A stretch of DNA of 36,357 nt from Maribellus maritimus (GTDB lineage: Bacteria > Bacteroidota > Bacteroidia > Bacteroidales > Prolixibacteraceae), in the NCBI RefSeq assembly GCF_022267315.1, contig NZ_JAIKLE010000051.1, positions 1 through 36,357 of the forward strand, read 5' to 3'. Shown piece after piece: positions 1 to 8,787 of the stretch. Every line of letters begins with the position of its first letter. Positions within the stretch are counted from its first letter, which is position 1. The translations under genes were made by a program, and so were the position numbers. The notes beneath the pieces are model-generated. The model saw only the letters and a list, made by a program, of their open reading frames with translations. It did not search any database and was not told the DNA's origin.

Positions 1-65
1 TTTAGGTCACCTTTTAGTTCACGTGGGAACTGGTTTTTAATGGTCTAAAATGATATGTTAAAAAA

Positions 66-106
66 TCAAAAAAGCCCACAAACACTGGCGTTTGCGGACT
101 TTTTAT
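66..106 (-). terminator. Terminator after the tRNA-Ser/tRNA-Pro unit
   Basis: Read on the minus strand, AAAGTCCGCAAAC pairs with GTTTGTGGGCTTT (with G-U pairs) around a short loop and is followed by a T-rich tract. It lies directly after the tRNA-Pro gene and fits a rho-independent terminator for the two-tRNA transcript. Confidence 0.7.
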
Positions 107-127
107 ATCCTTTAAATTCCCTTTCGG

Positions 128-202
128 TCGGGGTAGCAGGATTCGAACCTGCGACCCCCTGCTCCCAAAGCAGGTGCGCTAACCGGACTGCGCTATACCC
201 CG
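128..202 (-). tRNA. tRNA-Pro (anticodon TGG)
   Basis: The minus strand folds as a cloverleaf. The acceptor stem is CGGGGTA/TACCCCG, the D arm contains the sequence AGCGCAGTCCGGTTAGCGC, and the anticodon arm CTGCTTTGGGAGCAG displays TGG. The T arm has the usual GGTTCGAATCC. The CCA end is not encoded, and the discriminator base is A. It probably shares a transcript with the tRNA-Ser gene 43 bp upstream. Confidence 0.96.
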
Positions 203-245
203 AATTTTACTAAAATTAACCAATGGATAATTACATCCAAAATTG

Positions 246-334
246 CGGTGAGGGCGGGATTCGAACCCGCGGTACAGTATTACCCGTACGCTGGTTTAGC
301 AAACCAGTGGTTTCAGCCACTCACCCACCTCACC
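246..334 (-). tRNA. tRNA-Ser (anticodon GCT)
   Basis: The minus strand gives a class II tRNA of 89 nt. The acceptor stem is GGTGAGG/CCTCACC with a G discriminator, the anticodon arm CTGGTTTGCTAAACCAG displays GCT, a long variable arm follows (CGTACGGGTAATACTGTACCG region), and the T arm carries GGTTCGAATCC. The long variable arm is the serine hallmark. CCA is not encoded. Confidence 0.96.
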
Positions 335-435
335 ATGCAGGTTTATTGCTAAAATAAATTGGCTTTAGTAACCAATATTTTTTATTTATTATTCTCAAAG
401 AACAAAGGCTGTAAACCTGTTTTTTTTCGTGCGTG

Positions 436-466
436 CAAATGTATCAATTGTTTTTACATTGGCAAA
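436..466 (-). promoter_or_regulatory. Promoter of the tRNA-Ser/tRNA-Pro unit
   Basis: On the minus strand TTTTG (-33) is followed after 19 nt by TACATTTG (-7). This matches the Bacteroidota vegetative consensus TTTG-N19-TAnnTTTG exactly in both boxes and spacing. It would start transcription near 428, about 95 nt before the tRNA-Ser. Confidence 0.75.
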
Positions 467-1226
467 ATCTTTTCAAAAAATATTTAACTAATTTTTACTT
501 CTGAATCTTTCGTACTCCCCTACCCCTTTTTGTCTGAATCGTTTAATGCTTGGAGCAAAATAATACAACAAATTAAATCAAAGTTCTGAATATCATAAAA
601 ATAGTTTAAATCACATCATTTTAGTAAAGAGACGTTTTTCCCAATTCAAACACAGCACACAACTACCTATATAACAACACATTAAATATAAAACAATAAA
701 GAAAAAAGTTAAAAAACTTGCAAAAACAAAAGCTACGAACTACATTTGATTTAAGAAATCAGAGTTCTTTGACTGGAAAAAGATATTGTCCGCATTGATT
801 CATCAGTTGGTAAACTCAACAGAAAAATTTAAACCGAGTAAGCTCTTTATGGTCGCTAAAACAGGCCTTGTAGTCCCGAATTTTTGGGATGAGTCCTCGG
901 ACCGGTGGAAGTTTGATCGACCGGGCGCTCAAATCCTGTTAATCAGGGGTTTTACACAAACGGAATTGATGCGGATTTTTTCTGTCTAATTTTGAATTGA
1001 ATTGTTGTCTCAACACCATTATATTTCAGGATCTGGCTCCTCCAGTATTTATCCAAAATTAAAATCAACTACGTTGTCTCTAAGCACCTACAAACCAGAC
1101 ACTAACCTTCGGGTATCATTTGACCATTCTGTTTATGAAAGCAGTTCCCCGTAAATCAGCTTAAATGGCTGACAAAAAATTTTATTTGAAGTAGAATTTG
1201 CAAACGAAATTTTCGCGGCTAAAATA
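467..1226. other. Long non-coding stretch
   Basis: About 760 bp between the tRNA-Ser/Pro promoter and the tRNA-Arg terminator. No credible gene is visible: the only open frame of any size, 786-989, needs a TTG start and has no recognisable domain. The part from about 820 to 960 is less AT-rich than its surroundings and contains several small inverted repeats, listed separately. Confidence 0.6.
872..947. other. Chain of short hairpins, possible structured RNA
   Basis: Three perfect short inverted repeats follow each other: TCCC(874-877)/GGGA(886-889), CCGGT(902-906)/ACCGG(920-924) and CCTG(935-938)/CAGG(944-947), with a mini hairpin TCC/GGA between the first two. The tract is locally GC-richer than the AT-rich flanks. 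It may be a small structured RNA or a remnant of one. No known RNA family is recognised and the strand is not determined. Confidence 0.3.
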
Positions 1227-1264
1227 AAAAAAAGCACTTAAATCATTGATTTTAAGTGCTTTTA
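1227..1264 (-). terminator. Terminator after tRNA-Arg
   Basis: AAAGCACTTAAATCA and TTGATTTTAAGTGCTTT form a long near-perfect stem. On the minus strand the stem is followed by a run of T, and it stands about 25 nt after the tRNA-Arg 3' end. Confidence 0.75.
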
Positions 1265-1287
1265 ACTAAATTTAGTTTATCTGCTTG

Positions 1288-1361
<74 letters not shown>

Positions 1362-1380
1362 AGCCTCTTAAATTGCCGTG

Positions 1381-1411
1381 CAAAAGTATAAATCAATTTG
1401 CAAAAAACAAA
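1381..1411 (-). promoter_or_regulatory. Promoter of tRNA-Arg
   Basis: On the minus strand TTTG is followed after exactly 19 nt by TACTTTTG, a perfect match to the Bacteroidota vegetative promoter. The predicted start point falls about 12 nt before the tRNA. Confidence 0.78.
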
Positions 1412-1453
1412 TTCAGGAACTCAAATAAATTTTATATTCTGAAATTTTTGCCG

Positions 1454-2488
1454 TTAAAGCAAATGAATTCCATTTACCTTGCACTTTTCAATCATTTCCT
1501 CGGGCCAAATACTTGATTGAATTTCGCCAATGTGAGCTTTTCTTAAAAAGTACATACAAAGCCTCGACTGTCCGATTCCACCTCCAATGGTTAAAGGCAA
1601 TTCATCGTTTAACAGCTTTCTATGCCACATTAATTCTTTTCTTTCTTCCAACCCGCGATATTTTAATTGTTGCATCAAAGATTTCTTATCAACACGAATT
1701 CCCATAGAAGAAATCTCAAAAGAACGGTTTAAAACATTATTCCAGATAACGATGTCTCCGTTTAAGCCTCTATGACCTTCCGTGGTTGCTGTTATCCAAT
1801 CGTCGTAGTCTGGTGCACGCCCGTCATGAATCTTTCCGTCAGGAAGTTCTCCTCCAATGCCAGTAACGAAAATTGCTCCATGTTTCTTTGCAGCTTCATT
1901 TTCTCTTTCGAAAGGTGTTAAATCAGGATATTCTTTTGCTAAATCCTCCGTATGCAGAAACGTAATTTCTTCAGGAAGCTCAGGCTGAATGTCGAGATAA
2001 TTTTCAGATACTAAAAACTCGGTGCGTACGAGTGCTGAATAAATTCTACGAACAACAAATTTCAAAAAATCAAGATTTCGTTCCTCTGATGTAATTACCC
2101 TTTCCCAGTCCCACTGATCGACATACAAAGAATGTATATTCGTTAATTCTTCATCGGGTCGGATAGCATTCATGTCTGTATAAATACCAAATCCGGGTTT
2201 TATTTCCAGATCGGCAAGAGCTAATCTTTTCCACTTTGCAAGCGACTGCACAATCTCCGCAACCGTCTCGTTCAAATCTTTCATAGGAAACGAAACAGGG
2301 CGTTCTATGCCGTTTAAATCGTCGTTAATACCGGTACCCTGTTTTACAAACAATGGTGCTGTCACTCTTCTTAATCTCAACTCTGACGCAAGATTCATCT
2401 GAAAAAAATCTTTGATCTGTTTAATAGCCTGTTCGGTTTGATTCACGTCCAAAACCGACTTGTAGTTTTTTGGAATAAATAAATTCAT
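1454..2488 (-). CDS. asnA: Aspartate--ammonia ligase
   Basis: This is AsnA, which makes asparagine from aspartate, ammonia and ATP in the cytosol; the family shares the catalytic fold of class II aspartyl-tRNA synthetases. The 344-aa length is normal for the family (about 330-345). Family hallmarks seen in the translation are the N-terminal VTAPLFV block, the INDDLNGIERPVSF segment, the IYTDMNAIRPDE block, HSLYVDQWDWE, and the C-terminal TIGGGIGQSRLCMYFL stretch that forms part of the ATP site. The start ATG at 2488 is preceded by a good -7 box (2516-2523). It stands alone: the acyl-CoA dehydrogenase gene upstream ends 155 bp away. The family assignment is close to certain. Confidence 0.97.
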   Translation of the reverse strand: MNLFIPKNYKSVLDVNQTEQAIKQIKDFFQMNLASELRLRRVTAPLFVKQGTGINDDLNGIERPVSFPMKDLNETVAEIVQSLAKWKRLALADLEIKPGFGIYTDMNAIRPDEELTNIHSLYVDQWDWERVITSEERNLDFLKFVVRRIYSALVRTEFLVSENYLDIQPELPEEITFLHTEDLAKEYPDLTPFERENEAAKKHGAIFVTGIGGELPDGKIHDGRAPDYDDWITATTEGHRGLNGDIVIWNNVLNRSFEISSMGIRVDKKSLMQQLKYRGLEERKELMWHRKLLNDELPLTIGGGIGQSRLCMYFLRKAHIGEIQSSIWPEEMIEKCKVNGIHLL

Positions 2489-2515
2489 AAATCTGTCTGT
2501 TTTTGTCTCTTGTTA

Positions 2516-2523
2516 CAAAAATA
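2516..2523 (-). promoter_or_regulatory. Probable -7 box of asnA
   Basis: The minus strand reads TATTTTTG, matching TAnnTTTG, 27 nt before the asnA start codon. I see no convincing TTG at the right distance upstream, so this is a partial match. Confidence 0.45.
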
Positions 2524-2643
2524 TAATTTTGCTTTCAATAATTCTGATGGATTGAAAATAGGTTACAAAAAAGGAAATTCAAAAGCACAGCAAAAGCCTT
2601 CAACTTTAAAAACAAATAATTTGGTATTGACTGAATTCTTTTT

Positions 2644-4191
2644 TTAGAGGGACACAAAATTCAGCCAGAAACTGTTATCCTCATATTCATCGACGACATT
2701 TCGGTTATCGGTATATAAAAAGCCAGCCATTAATTCCGATATTTCCTGTTGAAGCATAGTAATTCCTCCTTTAGCCAAGTCATCTCTAAATCCTTTATTC
2801 ATAATGTTTAAAACCTGATTCATAGAAACTACGCGACCAATTACCTTTCCCAGACTTACGAGATTGCGCTGCGACATTTGAAAGTTGACATTAAAATTTA
2901 CCTGTTTCTTAACAAAATTTGCTGACTGACTGGTAAGCTCAAATCCACTCAAAAATCTAAAAAGGTTATTTTCTTTTGCACGTTTCATAAGTTTCACCAG
3001 CCCTTCTGAAATTTGTGCGTAGAGAATATCATTGGAACCCTCAAAAATTTGAAAAGGTCGGCTATCTGATGTACCGCGTCCTGCAATATGATTTAATCTA
3101 TAAGCCTTTGCTCCAACCAACTGCAATAAAGACTGGGCCGCGTCCTGCATTAAATCTGTAACAACACTTTTTACGGCATTTGCTTCTAGTCCATGAGGCA
3201 CAAGATCTACATCTAGTCCAGCTTTTTCACTGCTATTAGCACACATTGCAGAACAAATGGTATACGATGCTTGAAGCTTCGCCAAACGGTTCTGCACCTG
3301 ATCATAACTAAATAAGCTCTTCCCTCCTACAAAACGATTTTTACAGTGTGCAATTGCTTCATCAAGCATTCGTTTTATAAAACCCATTGCCATTCCAGGA
3401 AATTGCATCCGGCTTCTGTGTAAGAGGTCCAGCATCATTTTTACTCCTGTAGTTTTAGGATCCAGTTTTTGTTTTTCCGGAATCTTCACGTCAATGTGAT
3501 TGCGACCATAGGGAATCATATAGAGTCCAAGATTTTCAAAAATCTCCTCCACTTCAATTTTTTGTTCAGCTATACTTACATCGCAAATAAAAAAATCGAT
3601 ATCGCGCAGCAAGTCTCCGGAATCAGATTGTTGACGGGCAGCTACCAGCCAAAAATCAGCCCAACCGGTTAATCCCGCCCAATGTTTTTTTCCTTTGATA
3701 TAATAATTACTTTTTTCTTCAGTGTAAAATGTCTGCATATTCAGAGCATCGCTTCCATAATCTGGTTCTGTAATCATCAAACCGCCCATGTTTTGCTCCT
3801 CCAAAAAACGTTTAAAAACCGATGCTTTTACCTCTTCTTTAGCGTATTTTGCCACTGGTTGCAGAAATAAAGCGGAGTTAATCCCAAAGGTTAGCGATAA
3901 GGCGAGAGATTCATAGGAGGCGGCAGCCATCAAAGCTATATTTTCATGCATTAGTCCGCCACGTCCACCATATTCAGCAGGGATGCCTACCGACAAAGGA
4001 TTTGCAGACATTATCTCCCGAAACGCTCCCTCTGGAAGCCCCCGTTTTATGCTTAAACTGTTAATGTCATTTTTATCATAAAAAGCACTCTTCATTTTTA
4101 CTTTCAGGGTGTCAATAAACTCTGATAAAGGAGGAACTTTAGTTTGTTCCTGCGTTGAGGCATCATGTTCTGAATTTATTAATCGGGTCAT
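2644..4191 (-). CDS. Acyl-CoA dehydrogenase family protein, long form
   Basis: This is an FAD-dependent acyl-CoA dehydrogenase-type flavoprotein that would oxidise an acyl-CoA to the enoyl-CoA. The sequence shows the family signature ITEPDYGSD in the middle beta domain, the GRGTSDSRPFQIFEGSNDILY stretch (discontinuous key residues R, F, EGSN) near residue 370-390, and the Glu of the EG-N motif, which is the position of the catalytic base in many members. At 515 aa it is about 130 residues longer than the standard enzyme of about 380; the extra C-terminal part resembles the tail seen in VLCAD/ACAD9-like members. There is no electron-transfer flavoprotein or thiolase gene nearby, so the substrate cannot be inferred. 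The start ATG at 4191 is the only good one. Confidence 0.88.
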   Translation of the reverse strand: MTRLINSEHDASTQEQTKVPPLSEFIDTLKVKMKSAFYDKNDINSLSIKRGLPEGAFREIMSANPLSVGIPAEYGGRGGLMHENIALMAAASYESLALSLTFGINSALFLQPVAKYAKEEVKASVFKRFLEEQNMGGLMITEPDYGSDALNMQTFYTEEKSNYYIKGKKHWAGLTGWADFWLVAARQQSDSGDLLRDIDFFICDVSIAEQKIEVEEIFENLGLYMIPYGRNHIDVKIPEKQKLDPKTTGVKMMLDLLHRSRMQFPGMAMGFIKRMLDEAIAHCKNRFVGGKSLFSYDQVQNRLAKLQASYTICSAMCANSSEKAGLDVDLVPHGLEANAVKSVVTDLMQDAAQSLLQLVGAKAYRLNHIAGRGTSDSRPFQIFEGSNDILYAQISEGLVKLMKRAKENNLFRFLSGFELTSQSANFVKKQVNFNVNFQMSQRNLVSLGKVIGRVVSMNQVLNIMNKGFRDDLAKGGITMLQQEISELMAGFLYTDNRNVVDEYEDNSFWLNFVSL

Positions 4192-4418
4192 AAATGGTTT
4201 GATTATTTTGTTTTAACTGATTCTTTTTCTGCAATAATTTCTTTTTACCCAATGTCAAACATTTAACTGTTCCTAATGTTTTAAAAACATCGCTTTCGTA
4301 TCTACTAACGTTGCAAAAACAATGTTTTTTAAATAGACAAAGAAAGGCTACTAAAGACGTCCTGCAGTCATAACATTGATTTGTATTTTTTAACGCTGTA
4401 GAAAACCATTTAATCCGC

Positions 4419-4426
4419 TATTTTTG
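4419..4426 (+). promoter_or_regulatory. Probable -7 box before or over the MFS gene start
   Basis: TATTTTTG matches TAnnTTTG, with a degenerate -33 (CTG at 4396-4398). If real, transcription begins around 4430 and the first TTG of the MFS frame (4424) cannot be the start codon. Confidence 0.4.
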
Positions 4427-5614
4427 TGGCAAAATTCAATTTTGGCAAGCTTAAATAAAAATATTACTCAGCTTTACCTGATTAAAATTTCAAAATGGTT
4501 TAACCTGGTTATGCCTGTTGTGGTTTTATTTTACCAGGATAACGGCATGGGAATGCACGAAATTTTTGTTCTGAAGGCAATTTATTCCGTTGCCATTGTT
4601 TTTATGGAAATTCCATCGGGCTGGATGGCAGATGTGTGGGGAAGAAAAAAAACACTGATTCTAGGCAGTATCCTTGGAAGCGGAGGCTTTCTGATTTACA
4701 GTTTTTCCTATGGATTTTGGGCATTTGTAATTGCAGAAATAATTTTAGGCATCGGACATTCATTTGTTTCGGGAGCCGATTCTGCTATGCTTTTTGATAG
4801 TCTAAAAGCATCTAATAAAACAGGCAAATATGTAAAACTGGAAGGCAGAATAACTTCCATTGGTAATTTTGCTGAAGCTATTGCCGGAATTGCCGGAGGT
4901 TTTCTGGCAGCTGTTAGCTTGCGAACTCCTTTTTATTTTCAGTTTGGTGTGGCAGCAATTGCAATTCCTGCCGCCTTTACCCTGGTCGAACCAAAAATTC
5001 ATTCAACAGGACAAATTCACTCGTTAAAAAAACTGGTTCAAAACATCAAGATTACATTTATTCAAAATCATAATTTGCGTATAGCAATTCTTCTTTCAGC
5101 AGTTACAGGAACGGCAACACTAACATTTGCATGGTTGGTACAGCCCTTTTTTAAAGCAATAAATTTACCGGTTGAAATGTTTGGTATTTTCTGGACAGCC
5201 TTAAATTTAACGGTTGGTGTTTCATCCGTTTTTGCCCATAACTTTGAGCGTTTTGCCGGGAAAAGATGGTCTTTGATAAGCATTATCATTCTGCTTGCCA
5301 CCGGATATTTTTTCTCCGGAATAACCGTATCGGTTTACGGCCTTGCATTTCTGTTTTTATTCTACCTGGTTCGGGGGCTGGCAACCCCAATTCTTAAAAA
5401 TTATATTAATCAATACACTGAAAGCGAAGTTAGAGCGACTATGTTGTCAGTTCGTAATTTTGTTATTCGGATTAGTTTTGCGGGAATCGGACCGTTACTT
5501 GGATATATTACCGACAATATTAATCTAACCAGTGCTTTTATTTTAGCCGGAGGCATATATTTGCTTGCCACTTTAGTTATTGTTTTGCCCTGGTTAAAAC
5601 CCGAAAACAAATAA
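4424..5614 (+). CDS. MFS transporter
   Basis: This is an inner-membrane transporter of the major facilitator superfamily. It has about 12 hydrophobic segments in 396 aa, the usual size. The conserved loop 2-3 motif is seen as GWMADVWGRKKTL (consensus GxLaDrxGrkx). Substrate is not predictable from sequence; the closest general description is a drug- or metabolite-efflux type permease. The start is uncertain. The frame opens at TTG 4424, which overlaps a likely -7 box; the next in-frame candidate is TTG 4442. ATG 4510 would remove part of the first membrane helix. The gene converges on the SLATT-like gene, with 38 bp between the two stops. Confidence 0.85.
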   Translation: MWQNSILASLNKNITQLYLIKISKWFNLVMPVVVLFYQDNGMGMHEIFVLKAIYSVAIVFMEIPSGWMADVWGRKKTLILGSILGSGGFLIYSFSYGFWAFVIAEIILGIGHSFVSGADSAMLFDSLKASNKTGKYVKLEGRITSIGNFAEAIAGIAGGFLAAVSLRTPFYFQFGVAAIAIPAAFTLVEPKIHSTGQIHSLKKLVQNIKITFIQNHNLRIAILLSAVTGTATLTFAWLVQPFFKAINLPVEMFGIFWTALNLTVGVSSVFAHNFERFAGKRWSLISIIILLATGYFFSGITVSVYGLAFLFLFYLVRGLATPILKNYINQYTESEVRATMLSVRNFVIRISFAGIGPLLGYITDNINLTSAFILAGGIYLLATLVIVLPWLKPENK

Positions 5615-5652
5615 ACAGGCTGCCAAACAAATCGATTAAACACTAAAAGCCT

Positions 5653-6123
5653 TCAGCTTAGTTCCAGGGATCCCTCCTTTTCTCCATCTTTTTCTTCCAT
5701 CTTTTTTGCAGGAGGCCATCCCTTATGCTCCTCATCCAAAATCGCCTCTACTCTTGAAATAAAAAGAGATTCTTTGTCAACACCGGACTCTCCGTAAGGG
5801 CCAACGTTAAAATTATAGTAATGAATTTCGGGTTTTAGCTGCTCACTTGTTGCCCTGTATTTTACCCATAATTCCTGGTATTGAAATGTTTTAAGCCCTG
5901 TCGTTAATATGGCAACCAAGGCCGAAACTCCCACAACAACAAACTGAAAATCATATCTTTCTCCGTTTATTGCTGCCAGCACAGGTGTTATCGCCGATAA
6001 AACAATCAGAATCCACTGAAAATTCCGATACTTCTTTTGATTTTTTGCTGACGATTTTCCATAATACCTCAGCTGAGAATAATATCTGTTGTCAAGATAA
6101 TCATTAAACATCTCTTTCTCCAT
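5653..6123 (-). CDS. Two-TM SLATT/DUF4231-like membrane protein
   Basis: This is the last gene of a four-gene operon, 20 bp after the STAND gene. The 156-aa protein starts with a helical segment containing RYYGKSSAKNQKKYRNFQ, then two membrane helices (about residues 35-52, ILIVLSAITPVLAAI, and 59-77, VVVGVSALVAILTTGL). A cytoplasmic helical part with KYRATSEQLKPEIHYY follows. This layout (short helix, basic KNxxxYxxFQ, two TM, long C-terminal helix with YR-T-E-LK) is that of the DUF4231/SLATT superfamily, which comparative genomics has proposed as membrane effectors in nucleotide-sensing and STAND-linked conflict systems. Here I infer a membrane-perturbing effector or a membrane anchor. The acidic and lysine-rich C-terminal tail is unusual. 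The family call is from motif memory, not a search. Confidence 0.72.
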   Translation of the reverse strand: MEKEMFNDYLDNRYYSQLRYYGKSSAKNQKKYRNFQWILIVLSAITPVLAAINGERYDFQFVVVGVSALVAILTTGLKTFQYQELWVKYRATSEQLKPEIHYYNFNVGPYGESGVDKESLFISRVEAILDEEHKGWPPAKKMEEKDGEKEGSLELS

Positions 6124-6143
6124 AACAAATAATTTTCTGACAA

Positions 6144-8774
6144 TTAATTTGATTTCATTTGGACTTTATGTGGTTTCTCATTTAAAATTCCTTTTTTAAA
6201 AAGATCTAAAAAAGTTAAATTACCATTCCAGCGAACAGAGTCTAATTGCGAGACTAATTCTGTGTCAGGCAATCGCCACCGTCGGAAGGTTTTGTCCAGG
6301 GCCCCGGTGTATACTATTTTATTATTGGTTGAAAATGCGACAGACGTGACCGGTCCGTTGTGCCCGTTTAAAATTTTAATTAATTCACCATCTTCTGCAT
6401 TCCATATTTTTACAGAATGATCTACTGAACCGGTAACAATCATTTCACCATTGTTTGAAAATACAGAACACAGTACCGTATCCTGTAAAAGATTAAAAGC
6501 TTTTCGGGCAGTTGTATCAAGCACAACATTACTGGTATCAGCGGGCCAGATAATTCCTATTCCTTTATCAGACGCGGTAAATATTTTTGCCCTGTTTGGC
6601 GAAATGGCAACAGATACAATACTGTCGTTAAACTCCAAATCTTCCTTTATATAAACTACTTCGATGTTGGTACTTCTTCGTTTGGTTCCGTTTAAATTCC
6701 ATTCAACAAGTCGGTGATTATTCATTGCCGATAGCAATTTATAACCAATAACCCGGTACTGAATGGGAGTAATACTTATAATTTTATCACCTTCCTCCAT
6801 TTTCAAATTACGGTAATGTGGATTCTTTCCCCAGTATCGAACCGTTCCGTTTTTATACAAAGCCATAGCCTCTGTTGAATCTTTGGGAAAAACAACCTGT
6901 GCAAGCTCAGATAAATGTGTCGTGTCTTTTTCGCCATGCCACAAACGGAATTTTAAGTCATCATATCGGTCTGTAAATATTCCGTTTACAAAACGTATAT
7001 CAAATATTGTATCTTCCGGATTTTGAGGTTCAACAATTTTGTACAGCGCAAAATCCTTTTTTAATACTGAATCCGCTTTATCTTGCACCATTGTCCCGTT
7101 AACAGCATATGTAGAGTCGAGTTTTTTATATTCTTCGGCGATATATGAAGAAATATACCGATATTGTTTATCACGCAAGGTATCAATACTTTTTGCTGAA
7201 TCAAGATTTAAAAAAGCAGCATTAAAAAGTTGCAAAGACAAGGTAGGATTTTTATCCATAAAAGAGGCATGCAGGATATTTGTCTCAGCCAGCGAAATCA
7301 GTTTCTTGAGGGGATCAATATCATTTTGAAAATTACTTATTTGTGCTTGTTTATCAGAAAGATAAAATGAGTATATCAATAAAATAAAAAACGCTCCTAT
7401 CAGAGAATAAATCCCCGCTTTTTTTCTCCTCCTTTTTCGGCGCAGTACTTTTTTACTTTCCTTTATCAGCTTTCTTTCTTCAGCGGTTAATTCCGATTTT
7501 ATTTTATCAAGATAAGGTTCAATAAAATTTATTTGTTTTTCTGTAAAATACTCCCTGAAATCGTCTTTCAGGGAAGCTTTGCTTTTGATCAGACGTTTCA
7601 CTTCCAGCTTTGAAATATCGTCCTCACTCCTTTTTTCTGTTATTTTTAAGGCCAGAGAATCGTGGGCCAGTTCATACAAATCTTCGTCTTCCGATTTATT
7701 CAGAATTCTCTTTTTTGTAAACAATTCAACAGAATCCTCAATAAGTGTTACATCCAAGTCCGACTTTAAACGATTTACTAACTCTCTTTTTGAAATCGGC
7801 TCTTTTGTTCCATCAAGCGTACAGAAATTTGAAAGTATTGTCCAGATGATTTCGGAAGTAACGGTCCTTTTATTTTGACTCAACTCCCTGCTTATATTTT
7901 TAACTTGTTCTTCAAGAAAATCCTGTAATACATCGTCAATATCGCCGATATTCTTTAAATCTTCAAGTAATATTAGTGCATCTGCCTGATGACTTTCATC
8001 GTTGGTTTTATTTATATATAACTTATCAAGAAAAACCTGAAGATAAGGCAATTGTATGGTACGTGTAGTTTCTTTGTCTTTAAGCCGTTTAAATATCTCT
8101 TCTGTAATCTCATCAATTTTTTCTTTTTCAACCTTAACAAGCGAGAGCTGGTAATCATTAATTCCCCTGATTACATTTTCCAGTTTGGCAAACGACATGG
8201 GTTCAACCCGCAACTTTTTTCGAAGAAGCTGTGGCACCTCTTTTTCAAATTGATACAAATAACCCAGATACTCTTCCCGAATGCTTAAGATAATTTTTAC
8301 CGGTTGATCAACTGTTAGAATTTCCTTTACAATTTTAATAAAATGCTCCTGCTCTGTTTTTGAGCCTAAAACGTAAAGCTCTTCAAACTGATCAAAAATA
8401 AGATATAACGGTTTAAATGACGCTTTGTACACTGCATCTATTTTTCGGGGAAGTTTTTCAATCAAAAAATCATTGTGCTCAACATAAGTAAATGCTTCGT
8501 CGCTTTCGTAACAAAGCGCTTTATCAAGCGATGAAATCAGATTTCCACCTCTCCGGATATAAAGAGCCAGCCAATCGTAGGTATGAAATCGGTTTGCCAG
8601 GCCGCACTGAATCAAACTTGTTTTTCCTGTTCCGGATGTTCCGTAAAGTACCAAAATTTTGGTTTGAAAAATCATTTGGTACAATTCATCAATTTCTTCA
8701 TCGCGCCCAAAGAAAAAATCCTTATCATTTCTTTGATAGCTGTCTAAAAACTTAAACGGATATTTTTTTTGCAT
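6144..8774 (-). CDS. Membrane-anchored STAND NTPase with C-terminal WD40 repeats
   Basis: Third gene of the four-gene operon (13 bp after the previous gene). The 876-aa protein begins with FFFGRDEEIDELY (residues 20-32), the entry of nSTAND-type ATPases. It then shows Walker A GTSGTGKTS (45-53), Walker B LIFDQFEELY (125-134) and a sensor-like IILSIREEYL at about 158-168. Helical and winged-helix regions follow to about residue 400. A strongly basic stretch (RRKRRRKK) leads directly into one membrane segment (GIYSLIGAFFILLIYSFYL, about 446-465). The C-terminal part is a beta-propeller with at least two clear WD40 repeats ending in VKIW and FRRW and carrying the typical GH-GPVTSVAFS block. STAND proteins are stimulus-triggered switches in immunity-like systems; propellers commonly bind the trigger or partner. 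Basic residues before the TM suggest the NTPase is cytosolic and the propeller is outside. Confidence 0.85.
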   Translation of the reverse strand: MQKKYPFKFLDSYQRNDKDFFFGRDEEIDELYQMIFQTKILVLYGTSGTGKTSLIQCGLANRFHTYDWLALYIRRGGNLISSLDKALCYESDEAFTYVEHNDFLIEKLPRKIDAVYKASFKPLYLIFDQFEELYVLGSKTEQEHFIKIVKEILTVDQPVKIILSIREEYLGYLYQFEKEVPQLLRKKLRVEPMSFAKLENVIRGINDYQLSLVKVEKEKIDEITEEIFKRLKDKETTRTIQLPYLQVFLDKLYINKTNDESHQADALILLEDLKNIGDIDDVLQDFLEEQVKNISRELSQNKRTVTSEIIWTILSNFCTLDGTKEPISKRELVNRLKSDLDVTLIEDSVELFTKKRILNKSEDEDLYELAHDSLALKITEKRSEDDISKLEVKRLIKSKASLKDDFREYFTEKQINFIEPYLDKIKSELTAEERKLIKESKKVLRRKRRRKKAGIYSLIGAFFILLIYSFYLSDKQAQISNFQNDIDPLKKLISLAETNILHASFMDKNPTLSLQLFNAAFLNLDSAKSIDTLRDKQYRYISSYIAEEYKKLDSTYAVNGTMVQDKADSVLKKDFALYKIVEPQNPEDTIFDIRFVNGIFTDRYDDLKFRLWHGEKDTTHLSELAQVVFPKDSTEAMALYKNGTVRYWGKNPHYRNLKMEEGDKIISITPIQYRVIGYKLLSAMNNHRLVEWNLNGTKRRSTNIEVVYIKEDLEFNDSIVSVAISPNRAKIFTASDKGIGIIWPADTSNVVLDTTARKAFNLLQDTVLCSVFSNNGEMIVTGSVDHSVKIWNAEDGELIKILNGHNGPVTSVAFSTNNKIVYTGALDKTFRRWRLPDTELVSQLDSVRWNGNLTFLDLFKKGILNEKPHKVQMKSN

Positions 8775-8787
8775 GCGGAATTCAATT

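Noticed and set aside
786..989. 67-aa open frame starting with TTG
   Set aside because: No recognisable domain, no start signal, and the region is better explained by hairpin-rich non-coding DNA.
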